A stretch of DNA of 6,487 nucleotides. Source: Clostridia bacterium (GTDB lineage Bacteria > Bacillota > Clostridia > Oscillospirales > Acutalibacteraceae). The stretch is from the NCBI GenBank assembly GCA_017501865.1, contig JAFVWD010000176.1:1-6487 (forward strand), given 5' to 3'. Shown here piece after piece: positions 1 through 5,546 of the stretch. The notes beneath the pieces are model-generated. The model had not been told where the DNA came from. It was given only the letters and a program-made list of their open reading frames with translations, and ran no database searches. The position numbers and the translations under genes were made by a program. How positions within the stretch are numbered: the stretch's first letter is position 1; each line of letters starts with the position of its first letter.

Positions 1-311
1 CACTCAAAAGAAAAAATGATTCGCTTTTTGCTTTTATAAAAGGTGAAATTGACCATCATACAGCTCCCGGAATAAGAGAAGCTATAGATGATGCTTTGTC
101 ATCAGCAGAAACAGTAAAGCTTCTGGTGCTCGATTTTTCCGAGGTGAGTTTTATGGACAGCTCAGGTGTCGGTCTTGTAATGGGAAGATACCGTTATGCT
201 GTTACTTTAGGTAAAAAGTTACGCATAGAAAACCTTGATGAACGTAATTATAAAATAATGATGATGTCAGGTATTTCTAAAATAGCCGAAGTGAATAAGA
301 AAGGTGAGTAA
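1..311 (+). CDS. spoIIAA: Anti-sigma F factor antagonist SpoIIAA (5'-truncated by window edge)
   Basis: The STAS-domain anti-anti-sigma factor binds SpoIIAB in the cytosol and releases sigma F in the forespore. The frame is open from the window edge (first whole codon at 3) to TAA at 309-311, giving 102 visible residues. GEIDHHTA (visible residues 15-22) and SFMDSSG match B. subtilis SpoIIAA closely. The first Ser of MDSSG (codon 159-161) aligns with Ser58, which SpoIIAB phosphorylates. By alignment only about six N-terminal residues are missing. A TTG at 96 could be read as a start, but it would cut off the conserved GEIDHHTA strand, so the true start lies upstream of the window. The C-terminus is about 11 residues shorter than in B. 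subtilis. It is followed after 2 bp by spoIIAB. The spoIIA promoter is not visible. Confidence 0.95.
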   Translation, partial: LKRKNDSLFAFIKGEIDHHTAPGIREAIDDALSSAETVKLLVLDFSEVSFMDSSGVGLVMGRYRYAVTLGKKLRIENLDERNYKIMMMSGISKIAEVNKKGE

Positions 312-313
312 AA

Positions 314-748
314 ATGAAAAAAATCAATCAGATGAAAATGGTTATAGAAAGCTGTTCCGTTAACGAGGGGTTCTCTCGTGTAGCGGTTTCTGCATTTGCA
401 ACACAGCTCGATATGACTGTAGATGAGCTGGGAGATATAAAAACAATTGTAAGTGAAGCGGTAACAAACTGTATTGTACATGCATACAAAGAGAAAATAG
501 GAAAAATTTACATAACCTGTACTGTGTTTGAAGAGGGCATTTTGCGTGTCAGTATAAGAGACCGAGGTTGTGGAATTCCTGATGTAAAAAAAGCAAGAGA
601 GCCGCTTTACACAAGTGTCGGCGGAGACCGCTCAGGACTTGGATTTTCTGTTATGGAAAGCTTTTCGGACAAGTTGTCGGTTCGCTCAAAGGTAGGAGTC
701 GGAACGACTGTTACAATGGAAAAGAAGATAAGTGGTAAAAAAAGATGA
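314..748 (+). CDS. spoIIAB: Anti-sigma F factor and serine kinase SpoIIAB
   Basis: This GHKL-fold protein (144 aa; B. subtilis form 146 aa) binds SigF and keeps it inactive, and uses ATP to phosphorylate SpoIIAA. The N-box SEAVTNCIVHAY lies at residues 47-58 with E48 and N52. The G1 box DRGCGI is at 83-88 and the G2 box SGLGFS at 107-112, so the ATP site looks complete. R22, in EGFSRVAV, aligns with the B. subtilis Arg20 that contacts sigma F. The Shine-Dalgarno AAGGTGAG (301-308) lies inside the end of spoIIAA, 5 bp before the ATG, which suggests coordinated translation. Its TGA overlaps the sigF ATG (ATGA at 745-748). No odd features are seen. Confidence 0.96.
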   Translation: MKKINQMKMVIESCSVNEGFSRVAVSAFATQLDMTVDELGDIKTIVSEAVTNCIVHAYKEKIGKIYITCTVFEEGILRVSIRDRGCGIPDVKKAREPLYTSVGGDRSGLGFSVMESFSDKLSVRSKVGVGTTVTMEKKISGKKR

Positions 749-1401
749 ACGAAAGAGACAGACTTATTTCTGATAATTTAGGGCTTGTTCATTCTTGTGC
801 CAATCGTTTTAAAAACAGAGGAATTGAATATGAAGATTTGTTTCAGGCGGGCTGTGTCGGATTAATAAAGGCGGCAGACGGCTTTAACAGCGAACTTGGG
901 TTTCAGTTTTCGACGTATGCAGTACCCGCAATATTAGGTGAAATTAAACGGATTTTCCGTGACGGCGGTGCTGTGAAGGTGAGCAGAGCTTTAAAGGAAA
1001 AGGCACGGGCAGTTTTGCAGGAAAAAGAAAAATTCACAAACGAAATGGGGTATGAACCGAGTGTTGCGGAATTGTCTGAGTATCTTGGTATTTCGCCCGC
1101 TGAAACGGCAGAATTACTTTTAGTTACTTTACCGCCTGTGTCATTAACCTCTGAAGATGAAAACGGAGAAAAGCAATTTGATATACCCATAAACGGAGAA
1201 GAAGAAAAGATAGCAGAAAGGTTGACATTAGATGAATGTTTATCATCACTTTCCGATAAAGACAGAGCAATAATAGAGCTGAGATACTTCAAAGGCGAAA
1301 CCCAGACGGTGGTTGCAAAAAAACTCGGAATGACTCAGGTACAGGTGTCAAGAAGAGAAAAGGTTATATTAAAGCAGATGCGTTTACAAATGGCTGTTTG
1401 A
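745..1401 (+). CDS. sigF: RNA polymerase sigma factor SigF (SpoIIAC), short N-terminus
   Basis: This is the early forespore-specific sigma factor, controlled by SpoIIAB and SpoIIAA encoded just upstream. It has 218 aa against 255 in B. subtilis. Visible parts are region 2.1-2.2 (residues about 8-45, DLFQAGCVGL at 31-40), the core and -10 recognition segment FSTYAVPAILGEIKR (55-69), DGGAVKVSR (73-81), region 3 (about 82-130) and region 4 with a helix-turn-helix (about 186-206, VAKKLGMTQVQVSR). The protein begins where B. subtilis SigF residue ~37 would be, so region 1.2 is absent. In-frame TAA at 736-738 blocks any upstream start, so ATG 745 is secure. The start overlaps the spoIIAB stop by 4 bp and there is no strong Shine-Dalgarno, so translational coupling is likely. 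Of the SigF/SigG/SigB family, position behind spoIIAB settles the identity as SigF. Confidence 0.94.
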   Translation: MNERDRLISDNLGLVHSCANRFKNRGIEYEDLFQAGCVGLIKAADGFNSELGFQFSTYAVPAILGEIKRIFRDGGAVKVSRALKEKARAVLQEKEKFTNEMGYEPSVAELSEYLGISPAETAELLLVTLPPVSLTSEDENGEKQFDIPINGEEEKIAERLTLDECLSSLSDKDRAIIELRYFKGETQTVVAKKLGMTQVQVSRREKVILKQMRLQMAV

Positions 1402-1546
1402 CAAATGTGACAAAAATTTCACAAAAAATGCTGAAAGAATGTATGTAAAAATGTCTCTAAATGTATAGAATGTACTTGAAAAAGAGGAGAAAATGTTATA
1501 AAATATATGTCGGTAAAAAATTAACAATGTAAAGGAGTCTATAAAA
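1402..1546 (+). promoter_or_regulatory. sigF-pgk intergenic regulatory region
   Basis: This AT-rich gap separates the sporulation operon from the glycolytic genes. It contains an imperfect inverted repeat TGTGA-N8-TCACA (1406-1423), nine ATGT words (starts at 1405, 1439, 1443, 1451, 1461, 1470, 1493, 1507 and 1527), a promoter at 1476-1504 and the pgk Shine-Dalgarno AAAGGAG (1531-1537). No GC-rich stem followed by a T-run is present, so no intrinsic terminator for the spoIIA operon can be called here. Confidence 0.6.
1476..1504 (+). promoter_or_regulatory. Predicted vegetative (sigma A-type) promoter of pgk
   Basis: A -35 TTGAAA (1476-1481) is separated by 17 bp from a -10 TAAAAT (1499-1504). 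An alternative reading is an extended -10, TG-T-TATAAA (1494-1502). Transcription would start near 1511, leaving a leader of about 36 nt that includes the pgk Shine-Dalgarno. This is the only good promoter seen for the downstream genes, so pgk, tpiA, gpmI and the hydrolase probably share it. The call is from sequence only. Confidence 0.7.
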
Positions 1547-2758
1547 ATGGGTCTTTTAAACAAAAAAACAGTTGATGATATCAACGCAAAAGGAAAAAAG
1601 GTTCTCGTTCGTTGTGACTTTAACGTTCCGCTTAAAGACGGTGTTATCACAGACGAAAACCGTATAACAGCAGCTCTCCCGACTATTAAAAAGCTTATCG
1701 GTGATGGTGCACAGGTAATTCTTTGCTCACACTTAGGCAAAGTTAAGAATGGTCCTAACGAAAAGGAATCACTTGCACCTGTAGCAAAAAGACTTTCAGA
1801 GCTTCTTGAAAAAGAGGTTGTATTTGCGGCTGACGATGTAGTAGTAGGCGAAAATGCTAAAAAAGCTGTTGCTGCTATGAATGATGGTGATGTAGTTCTT
1901 CTTCAGAATACACGTTTCCGTCCGGAAGAAACAAAGAACGGCGAAGAATTCTCAAAAGAACTTGCTTCTCTTTGCGACATTTATGTAAACGATGCTTTCG
2001 GTGCAGCTCACAGAGCACACTGCTCAACAGTTGGTGTTGCTTCATTTGTTGAAGAAGCAGCTGTTGGTTATCTTATGGGTAAAGAGCTTCAATACCTTGG
2101 TAATGCAGTTGAAAATCCTGTAAGACCATTTGTTACAATTCTCGGTGGTGCAAAGGTAGCAGACAAACTTAATGTTATTGAAAATCTTCTTAATAAGGCA
2201 GATACACTTATCATCGGCGGCGGTATGGCTTACACATTCTTAGCAGCAAAGGGCTATAGTGTAGGTACATCACTTCTTGACGAAACAAAAATTGATTATT
2301 GTAAAGATATGCTTAAAAAGGCAGAAGAAAAAGGTGTTAAAATCCTTCTTCCTGTTGATGTTACAATTACAAAAGCTTTCCCTGATCCGATTGATGCTGA
2401 AATCGCTATTCAGACTTGCGATGCAGACAAAATTCCTGCAGATATGATGAGCCTTGATATCGGTCCTAAAACTGCAGAGCTTTACGCAGATGCAGTTAAA
2501 TCTGCAAAAACAGTTGTTTGGAACGGACCTATGGGTGTGTTTGAAAACCCGATTCTTGCAAAAGGTACTATTGCAGTTGCTAAAGCTCTTGCTGATACAG
2601 ATGCTACAACAATCATTGGTGGCGGTGACTCAGCAGCAGCAGTAAACACATTAGGCTTCGGCAGCAAAATGTCACACATCTCAACAGGTGGCGGTGCTTC
2701 ATTAGAATTCCTTGAGGGTAAGGCACTCCCAGGCATTGAAGCAGTTAATAATAAATAA
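1547..2758 (+). CDS. pgk: Phosphoglycerate kinase
   Basis: This glycolytic enzyme transfers phosphate from 1,3-bisphosphoglycerate to ADP, giving 3-phosphoglycerate and ATP, in the cytosol. At 403 aa it is of normal bacterial length. Visible motifs are RCDFNVPL (22-29), SHLG (61-64), NTRFRPEE (121-128) and NDAFGAAHRAH (148-158) for substrate binding. Then come GGAKVADK (200-207), WNGPMGVFE (325-333), the nucleotide-site GGGDSAAAV (358-366) and the C-terminal STGGGASLEFLEG (379-391). AAAGGAG lies 9 bp before the ATG. The gene has its own promoter and leads the glycolytic run. Leucine is mostly CTT, unlike the spoIIA genes, which fits high expression. The stop codon directly abuts the first tandem repeat. 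gapA, a frequent upstream partner in Firmicutes, is not here. Confidence 0.98.
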   Translation: MGLLNKKTVDDINAKGKKVLVRCDFNVPLKDGVITDENRITAALPTIKKLIGDGAQVILCSHLGKVKNGPNEKESLAPVAKRLSELLEKEVVFAADDVVVGENAKKAVAAMNDGDVVLLQNTRFRPEETKNGEEFSKELASLCDIYVNDAFGAAHRAHCSTVGVASFVEEAAVGYLMGKELQYLGNAVENPVRPFVTILGGAKVADKLNVIENLLNKADTLIIGGGMAYTFLAAKGYSVGTSLLDETKIDYCKDMLKKAEEKGVKILLPVDVTITKAFPDPIDAEIAIQTCDADKIPADMMSLDIGPKTAELYADAVKSAKTVVWNGPMGVFENPILAKGTIAVAKALADTDATTIIGGGDSAAAVNTLGFGSKMSHISTGGGASLEFLEGKALPGIEAVNNK

Positions 2759-2870
2759 TATATCACGCACATTCGATGATTTTTTCACCCGAACTCGCGT
2801 ATATTCATACGCTTCGGGGTGAAAGAAATCACCGACTGCACGCAATCTATCATTTATTATAGATTGAAGG
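2759..2870 (+). repeat. Repeat copy 1 with long hairpin
   Basis: The basal arms TCGATGATTT (2773-2782) and AAATCACCGA (2826-2835) pair with one mismatch. TTTCACCCGAA (2783-2793) pairs with TTCGGGGTGAAA (2813-2824) with one bulged base. The apical stem GCGTAT (2797-2802) / ATACGC (2807-2812) is perfect and closes the tetraloop ATTC. A second hairpin AATCTAT (2844-2850) / ATAGATT (2859-2865) follows. This is the best-paired copy. No T-run follows the main stem, so it is not a standard terminator. Confidence 0.88.
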
Positions 2871-2980
2871 TATATCACGCACATTCGATGATTTACACCT
2901 GAACTTACGTATCTTCATACGCTTCGGGGTGAAAGAAATCACCGACTGCACGCAATCTATCATTTATTATAGATTAAAGG
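2871..2980 (+). repeat. Repeat copy 2 with long hairpin
   Basis: This copy has the same layout as copy 1: basal arms at 2885-2894 and 2936-2945, 3' arm TTCGGGGTGAAA kept exactly, and small hairpin AATCTAT (2954-2960) / ATAGATT (2969-2975) unchanged. Most differences from copy 1 fall in the 5' arm (CACCTGAA for CACCCGAA, ACGTAT for GCGTAT) and in the loop (CTTC for ATTC). The five-base-pair apical stem CGTAT/ATACG is intact. Confidence 0.88.
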
Positions 2981-3061
2981 TATATCACGCACATTTGATG
3001 ATTTACACCTGAACTTATGTATCTTCATATGCTTCGGGGTGAAAGAAATCAAAGACTGCAC
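2981..3061 (+). repeat. Repeat copy 3, 3'-truncated
   Basis: Homology to copy 2 runs from TATATCACGCAC to GACTGCAC and then stops at 3061, so the second hairpin is missing. The apical stem reads TGTAT/ATATG with loop CTTC: two transitions turn two G-C pairs into G-U wobbles, so pairing survives in RNA. The basal arm has CC changed to AA (ATCAAAGA), which weakens that part of the stem. It lies immediately upstream of the tpiA leader. Confidence 0.85.
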
Positions 3062-3105
3062 ATTTGTGTGGTGTGAAAAAATAAGATAATAAGAGGTTTA
3101 TAAAA

Positions 3106-3873
3106 ATGAATAAATCACTTCGTAAAGCAGTTATTGCAGGTAACTGGAAAATGAACAAAACACCTGCAGAGACAAAAGAAATTATTACAGCTATGAAACC
3201 GCTTGTAGCAGGTGCTGACTGTGACATTGTTCTTTGTGTTCCGTATATTGATATTTTTGCGGCACAAGAGGCAGCTGCAGGTTCAAATATTAAAATCGGT
3301 GCAGAAAATTGTCACTGGGCTGAGAGCGGTGCTTTCACTGCAGAGGTTTCTGCTCCTATGCTTAAATCAATCGGTGTTGAATATGTAATTATCGGACACT
3401 CAGAGAGAAGACAATACTTCGGTGAAACAGATGTTACTGTTAACAAACGTGTTCGTGCAGCTCTTAATTCAGGTCTTACAGTTATTCTTTGTGTTGGTGA
3501 GCTTCTCGAAGAAAGAGAGCAGGGCATAACAGAAGAAACAGTTCGTTTGCAGACAAAGATTGCACTTCAGGGTGTAACAGCTGAAGAACTCAAAAATATT
3601 ATTATTGCTTACGAGCCTGTATGGGCAATAGGTACAGGTAAAACAGCTACTGCTGAGCAGGCAAATGAAGTTAACCACGCAATTCGTGAGGTTGTTGCAG
3701 AGCTTTATTCAAAGGCTGATGCAGATGCTCTTACAATTCAGTATGGTGGTTCAATGAACGCAGCTAATGCAGAAGAGCTTGTTGCTCAGGAAGATGTTGA
3801 CGGCGGTCTTATCGGCGGTGCATCTCTCAAAGCAGAAGATTTTGCAGTAATTGTTAAGGCTGCAAGCAAATAA
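3106..3873 (+). CDS. tpiA: Triose-phosphate isomerase
   Basis: This TIM-barrel enzyme interconverts dihydroxyacetone phosphate and glyceraldehyde 3-phosphate in the cytosol, normally as a dimer. At 255 aa it is of usual length. Seen are GNWKMN (12-17) with N13 and catalytic K15, GHSERR (97-102) with catalytic H98, and AYEPVWAIGTGK (168-179) with catalytic base E170 and flexible loop 6. The phosphate-binding YGGSMN (213-218) and GGLIGGASL (233-241) are also present. AAGAGG (3091-3096) lies 9 bp upstream of the ATG. No convincing promoter was found in the repeat-filled gap, so it is probably read from the pgk promoter through the hairpin array. Codon use resembles pgk and gpmI. Confidence 0.98.
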   Translation: MNKSLRKAVIAGNWKMNKTPAETKEIITAMKPLVAGADCDIVLCVPYIDIFAAQEAAAGSNIKIGAENCHWAESGAFTAEVSAPMLKSIGVEYVIIGHSERRQYFGETDVTVNKRVRAALNSGLTVILCVGELLEEREQGITEETVRLQTKIALQGVTAEELKNIIIAYEPVWAIGTGKTATAEQANEVNHAIREVVAELYSKADADALTIQYGGSMNAANAEELVAQEDVDGGLIGGASLKAEDFAVIVKAASK

Positions 3874-3877
3874 TCAG

Positions 3878-3918
3878 ATTTTAGTGAGGTGAATTCAGGT
3901 TGAGTTCACCTCTAAAAT
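3878..3918 (+). other. Strong hairpin in tpiA-gpmI gap, no T-tract
   Basis: GAGGTGAATTCA (3886-3897) pairs with TGAGTTCACCTC (3901-3912) over 12 pairs, one of them G-U, around a GGT triloop. The stem extends past a 2-nt bulge through ATTTTA (3878-3883) and TAAAAT (3913-3918). It is followed by AATATAAAGG rather than a T-run, and gpmI follows directly, so an intrinsic terminator is unlikely. A processing, mRNA-stability or partial-attenuation role is possible but not shown. Confidence 0.75.
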
Positions 3919-3939
3919 AATATAAAGGCGGATTTAAAA

Positions 3940-5511
3940 ATGTCAGAAAAAGTACTTCTTATAGTAATGGATGGTATCGGCTATTCTAAAACAGGCTTGG
4001 GTGATGCGGTAACACTTGCAAATACACCTGTTCTTGATAAGCTTTTAAAGGAATGTCCTAATACACGTCTTAAGGCTCACGGTGATGCAGTAGGTCTCCC
4101 TTCAGATGATGATATGGGTAACAGTGAGGTTGGTCACAATGCTCTCGGTTGCGGTCAGATTTATTCTCAGGGTGCGAAGCTTGTAAATGAATCAATTGAG
4201 TCAGGTAAAATTTACTCCTCAAGTGCCTGGAAGGAAATCAGCGATAACTGCATTTCCAACAACAGCACACTTCATTTTATAGGACTTCTTTCAGATGGTA
4301 ATGTTCACTCCAATATTTCACATCTTATTGCAATGTTAAAGCAGGCAAAAGCAGATGGTATAAAAAATGTACGTGTTCACATTCTTCTTGATGGCCGTGA
4401 CGTTCCTGCAACAAGTGCACCTGTTTATGTAGAACAGCTCGAAAGTGCTTTGGCAGAACTCAATGACGGCAGCTTCTCAGGCAAAATAGCAAGTGGCGGC
4501 GGCAGAATGAAAATTACTATGGACCGTTACGAAGCAGATTGGAATATGGTTAAATTGGGCTGGGATACTCACGTTAAGGGTATAGGCAGACAGTTCTCTT
4601 CTGCAACAGAAGCTATAAATACCTACAGAAGTGAAAATGCAGATGTAATCGACCAGGATTTACCTCCGTTTGTAATTGCAGAAAACGGTGCTCCCGTTGG
4701 TGAAATTAAAAATAAAGACAGCGTAATTCTCTTTAACTTCCGCGGTGACAGAGCGCTTGAGCTCAGTATGGCGTTTGATTATGCTGAGTTCGATAAATTT
4801 GACCGTGGTGAAAAATTAGATGTTGTTTATGCAGGTATGTTACAATATGATGGCGACTTAAAGCTTCCGGAACGTTATCTTGTAAATCCGCCTGAAATAA
4901 AAGCAACTCTTTCAGAATTACTTGTTTCACAAGGTAAAAATCAGTTTGCAGTTTCAGAAACTCAGAAGTACGGTCATGTAACATATTTCTGGAATGGTAA
5001 TAAGAGTGACAAATTCAGCGAAGAGCTTGAAACTTATCTTGAAATTCCTTCAGATAAGGTTTCATTTGATGAACGTCCTTGGATGAAATCTGCAGAAGTA
5101 ACAGATGCAGTAATAGAAGCAATAAAATCAGAAAAGTACGACTTTATTCGTTGTAACTATCCTAATGGCGATATGGTAGGTCATACAGGCTCTCTTGAAG
5201 CAACTATTATCTCTGTTGAAGCAGTAGATATTGCATTGGCAAGAGTTTTAAAGGTAGCTGATGAATATGGTGTAACTGTTCTCATAACTGCTGACCATGG
5301 TAATGCAGATGAAATGCTTGAGGAAAACAAAAAAGGTGATGTTCAGGTTAGAACTGCACACTCACTTAATCCTGTTCCGTTTATTATCTACAGCAAAAAC
5401 AGCTATGAGCTTAAAGAAGGTAATTTCGGCCTTGCAAACGTAGCTCCTACTGTAGCATCAATATTCGGAATTGAACCATACGACACATGGGAAGAAAGTA
5501 TGATAAAGTAA
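3940..5511 (+). CDS. gpmI: 2,3-bisphosphoglycerate-independent phosphoglycerate mutase
   Basis: This enzyme converts 3-phosphoglycerate to 2-phosphoglycerate through a phosphoserine intermediate, using two Mn2+ ions, in the cytosol. It belongs to the alkaline-phosphatase superfamily and, at 523 aa, is slightly longer than the usual ~510. All expected metal and catalytic residues are visible: D11 (MDGIG), catalytic S62 in MGNSEVGHN, D411 and H415 (NGDMVGHTG), D452 and H453 (TADHGN) and H474 (TAHSLNPVP). Substrate-site motifs are NVHSN (121-125), LDGRD (150-154), GRMKITMDRYEADW (188-201), and FRGDRA (267-272), plus a lysine in QKYGHVTYF. AAAGGCGG (3924-3931) is the Shine-Dalgarno. It is third in the glycolytic run, 66 bp after tpiA and 35 bp before the hydrolase gene. 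No eno gene follows. Confidence 0.98.
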   Translation: MSEKVLLIVMDGIGYSKTGLGDAVTLANTPVLDKLLKECPNTRLKAHGDAVGLPSDDDMGNSEVGHNALGCGQIYSQGAKLVNESIESGKIYSSSAWKEISDNCISNNSTLHFIGLLSDGNVHSNISHLIAMLKQAKADGIKNVRVHILLDGRDVPATSAPVYVEQLESALAELNDGSFSGKIASGGGRMKITMDRYEADWNMVKLGWDTHVKGIGRQFSSATEAINTYRSENADVIDQDLPPFVIAENGAPVGEIKNKDSVILFNFRGDRALELSMAFDYAEFDKFDRGEKLDVVYAGMLQYDGDLKLPERYLVNPPEIKATLSELLVSQGKNQFAVSETQKYGHVTYFWNGNKSDKFSEELETYLEIPSDKVSFDERPWMKSAEVTDAVIEAIKSEKYDFIRCNYPNGDMVGHTGSLEATIISVEAVDIALARVLKVADEYGVTVLITADHGNADEMLEENKKGDVQVRTAHSLNPVPFIIYSKNSYELKEGNFGLANVAPTVASIFGIEPYDTWEESMIK

Positions 5512-5534
5512 TTTTTGATTTTTAATTATATGAG

Positions 5535-5540
5535 AGGAGG
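5535..5540 (+). promoter_or_regulatory. Near-perfect Shine-Dalgarno of the hydrolase gene
   Basis: AGGAGG, extended to AGGAGGT with base 5541, sits 6 bp before ATG 5547. It fixes this start and is the strongest ribosome binding site in the window. The preceding 20 bp are T-rich but show no hairpin or clear promoter, so the gene is probably cotranscribed with gpmI. Confidence 0.85.
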
Positions 5541-5546
5541 TAAATT

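Larger units (their letters stand above)
2759..3061 (+). repeat. Tandem array of three ~110-bp hairpin-forming repeats between pgk and tpiA
   Basis: Three direct copies, each starting TATATCACGCACATT, run head to tail with no spacer: 2759-2870 (112 bp), 2871-2980 (110 bp) and 2981-3061 (81 bp, truncated). By eye, copies 1 and 2 differ by about six substitutions and a 2-nt gap, and copies 2 and 3 by five substitutions over 81 bp. Each unit carries a long imperfect palindrome. Copies 1 and 2 also carry a second small hairpin. The array occupies most of the 347-bp pgk-tpiA gap. Both strands lack a plausible gene. The remaining bases (3062-3105) are AT-rich tpiA leader. Function is unknown. It could be a mobile palindromic repeat expanded in place, or an RNA element in the operon transcript. 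Confidence 0.92.

Noticed and set aside
96..311. spoIIAA starting at TTG 96
   Set aside because: The frame is open to the window edge and the upstream residues GEIDHHTA are conserved in SpoIIAA, so 96 is internal.
1406..1423. TGTGA-N8-TCACA as a Crp or Rex operator
   Set aside because: The half-sites resemble those families, but the spacer is 2 bp longer than the usual N6, and one inner pair is broken. It is too weak to call.
1398..1426. Perfect -35 TTGACA at the end of sigF as a promoter
   Set aside because: No acceptable -10 exists 16-18 bp downstream (ACAAAA region).
903..1740. Minus-strand open frames inside sigF (903-1292) and across the pgk start (1384-1740)
   Set aside because: They are antisense to strongly supported genes, resemble no known protein, and have no suitable ribosome binding site.
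2454..2645. + strand 63-codon frame inside pgk
   Set aside because: It is an out-of-frame shadow of conserved pgk coding sequence with low-complexity Leu/Gln composition.
2864..2892. Promoter in the repeat (TTGAAG, 17 bp, GATGAT)
   Set aside because: The -10 is a poor match, and the -35 is weaker still (TTAAAG) in copy 2. It is not enough to call a tpiA promoter.
2773..2945. Repeat hairpins as intrinsic terminators of pgk
   Set aside because: No T-run follows the stems on either strand, and tpiA follows without a recognisable promoter.
2759..3061. CRISPR array
   Set aside because: The repeats are about 110 bp, adjacent with no unique spacers, imperfect, and there are no cas genes.
3066..3095. 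Promoter TTGTGT-17-TAATAA just before tpiA
   Set aside because: Transcription would start at or after the tpiA Shine-Dalgarno, removing the ribosome binding site.
2702..3227. Minus-strand open frames (2702-2884 and 3015-3227) that share the peptide DFFHPEAYE
   Set aside because: The shared peptide is just the translation of the repeat palindrome. The frames overlap pgk or tpiA coding DNA and lack a ribosome binding site, so they are almost certainly not genes.
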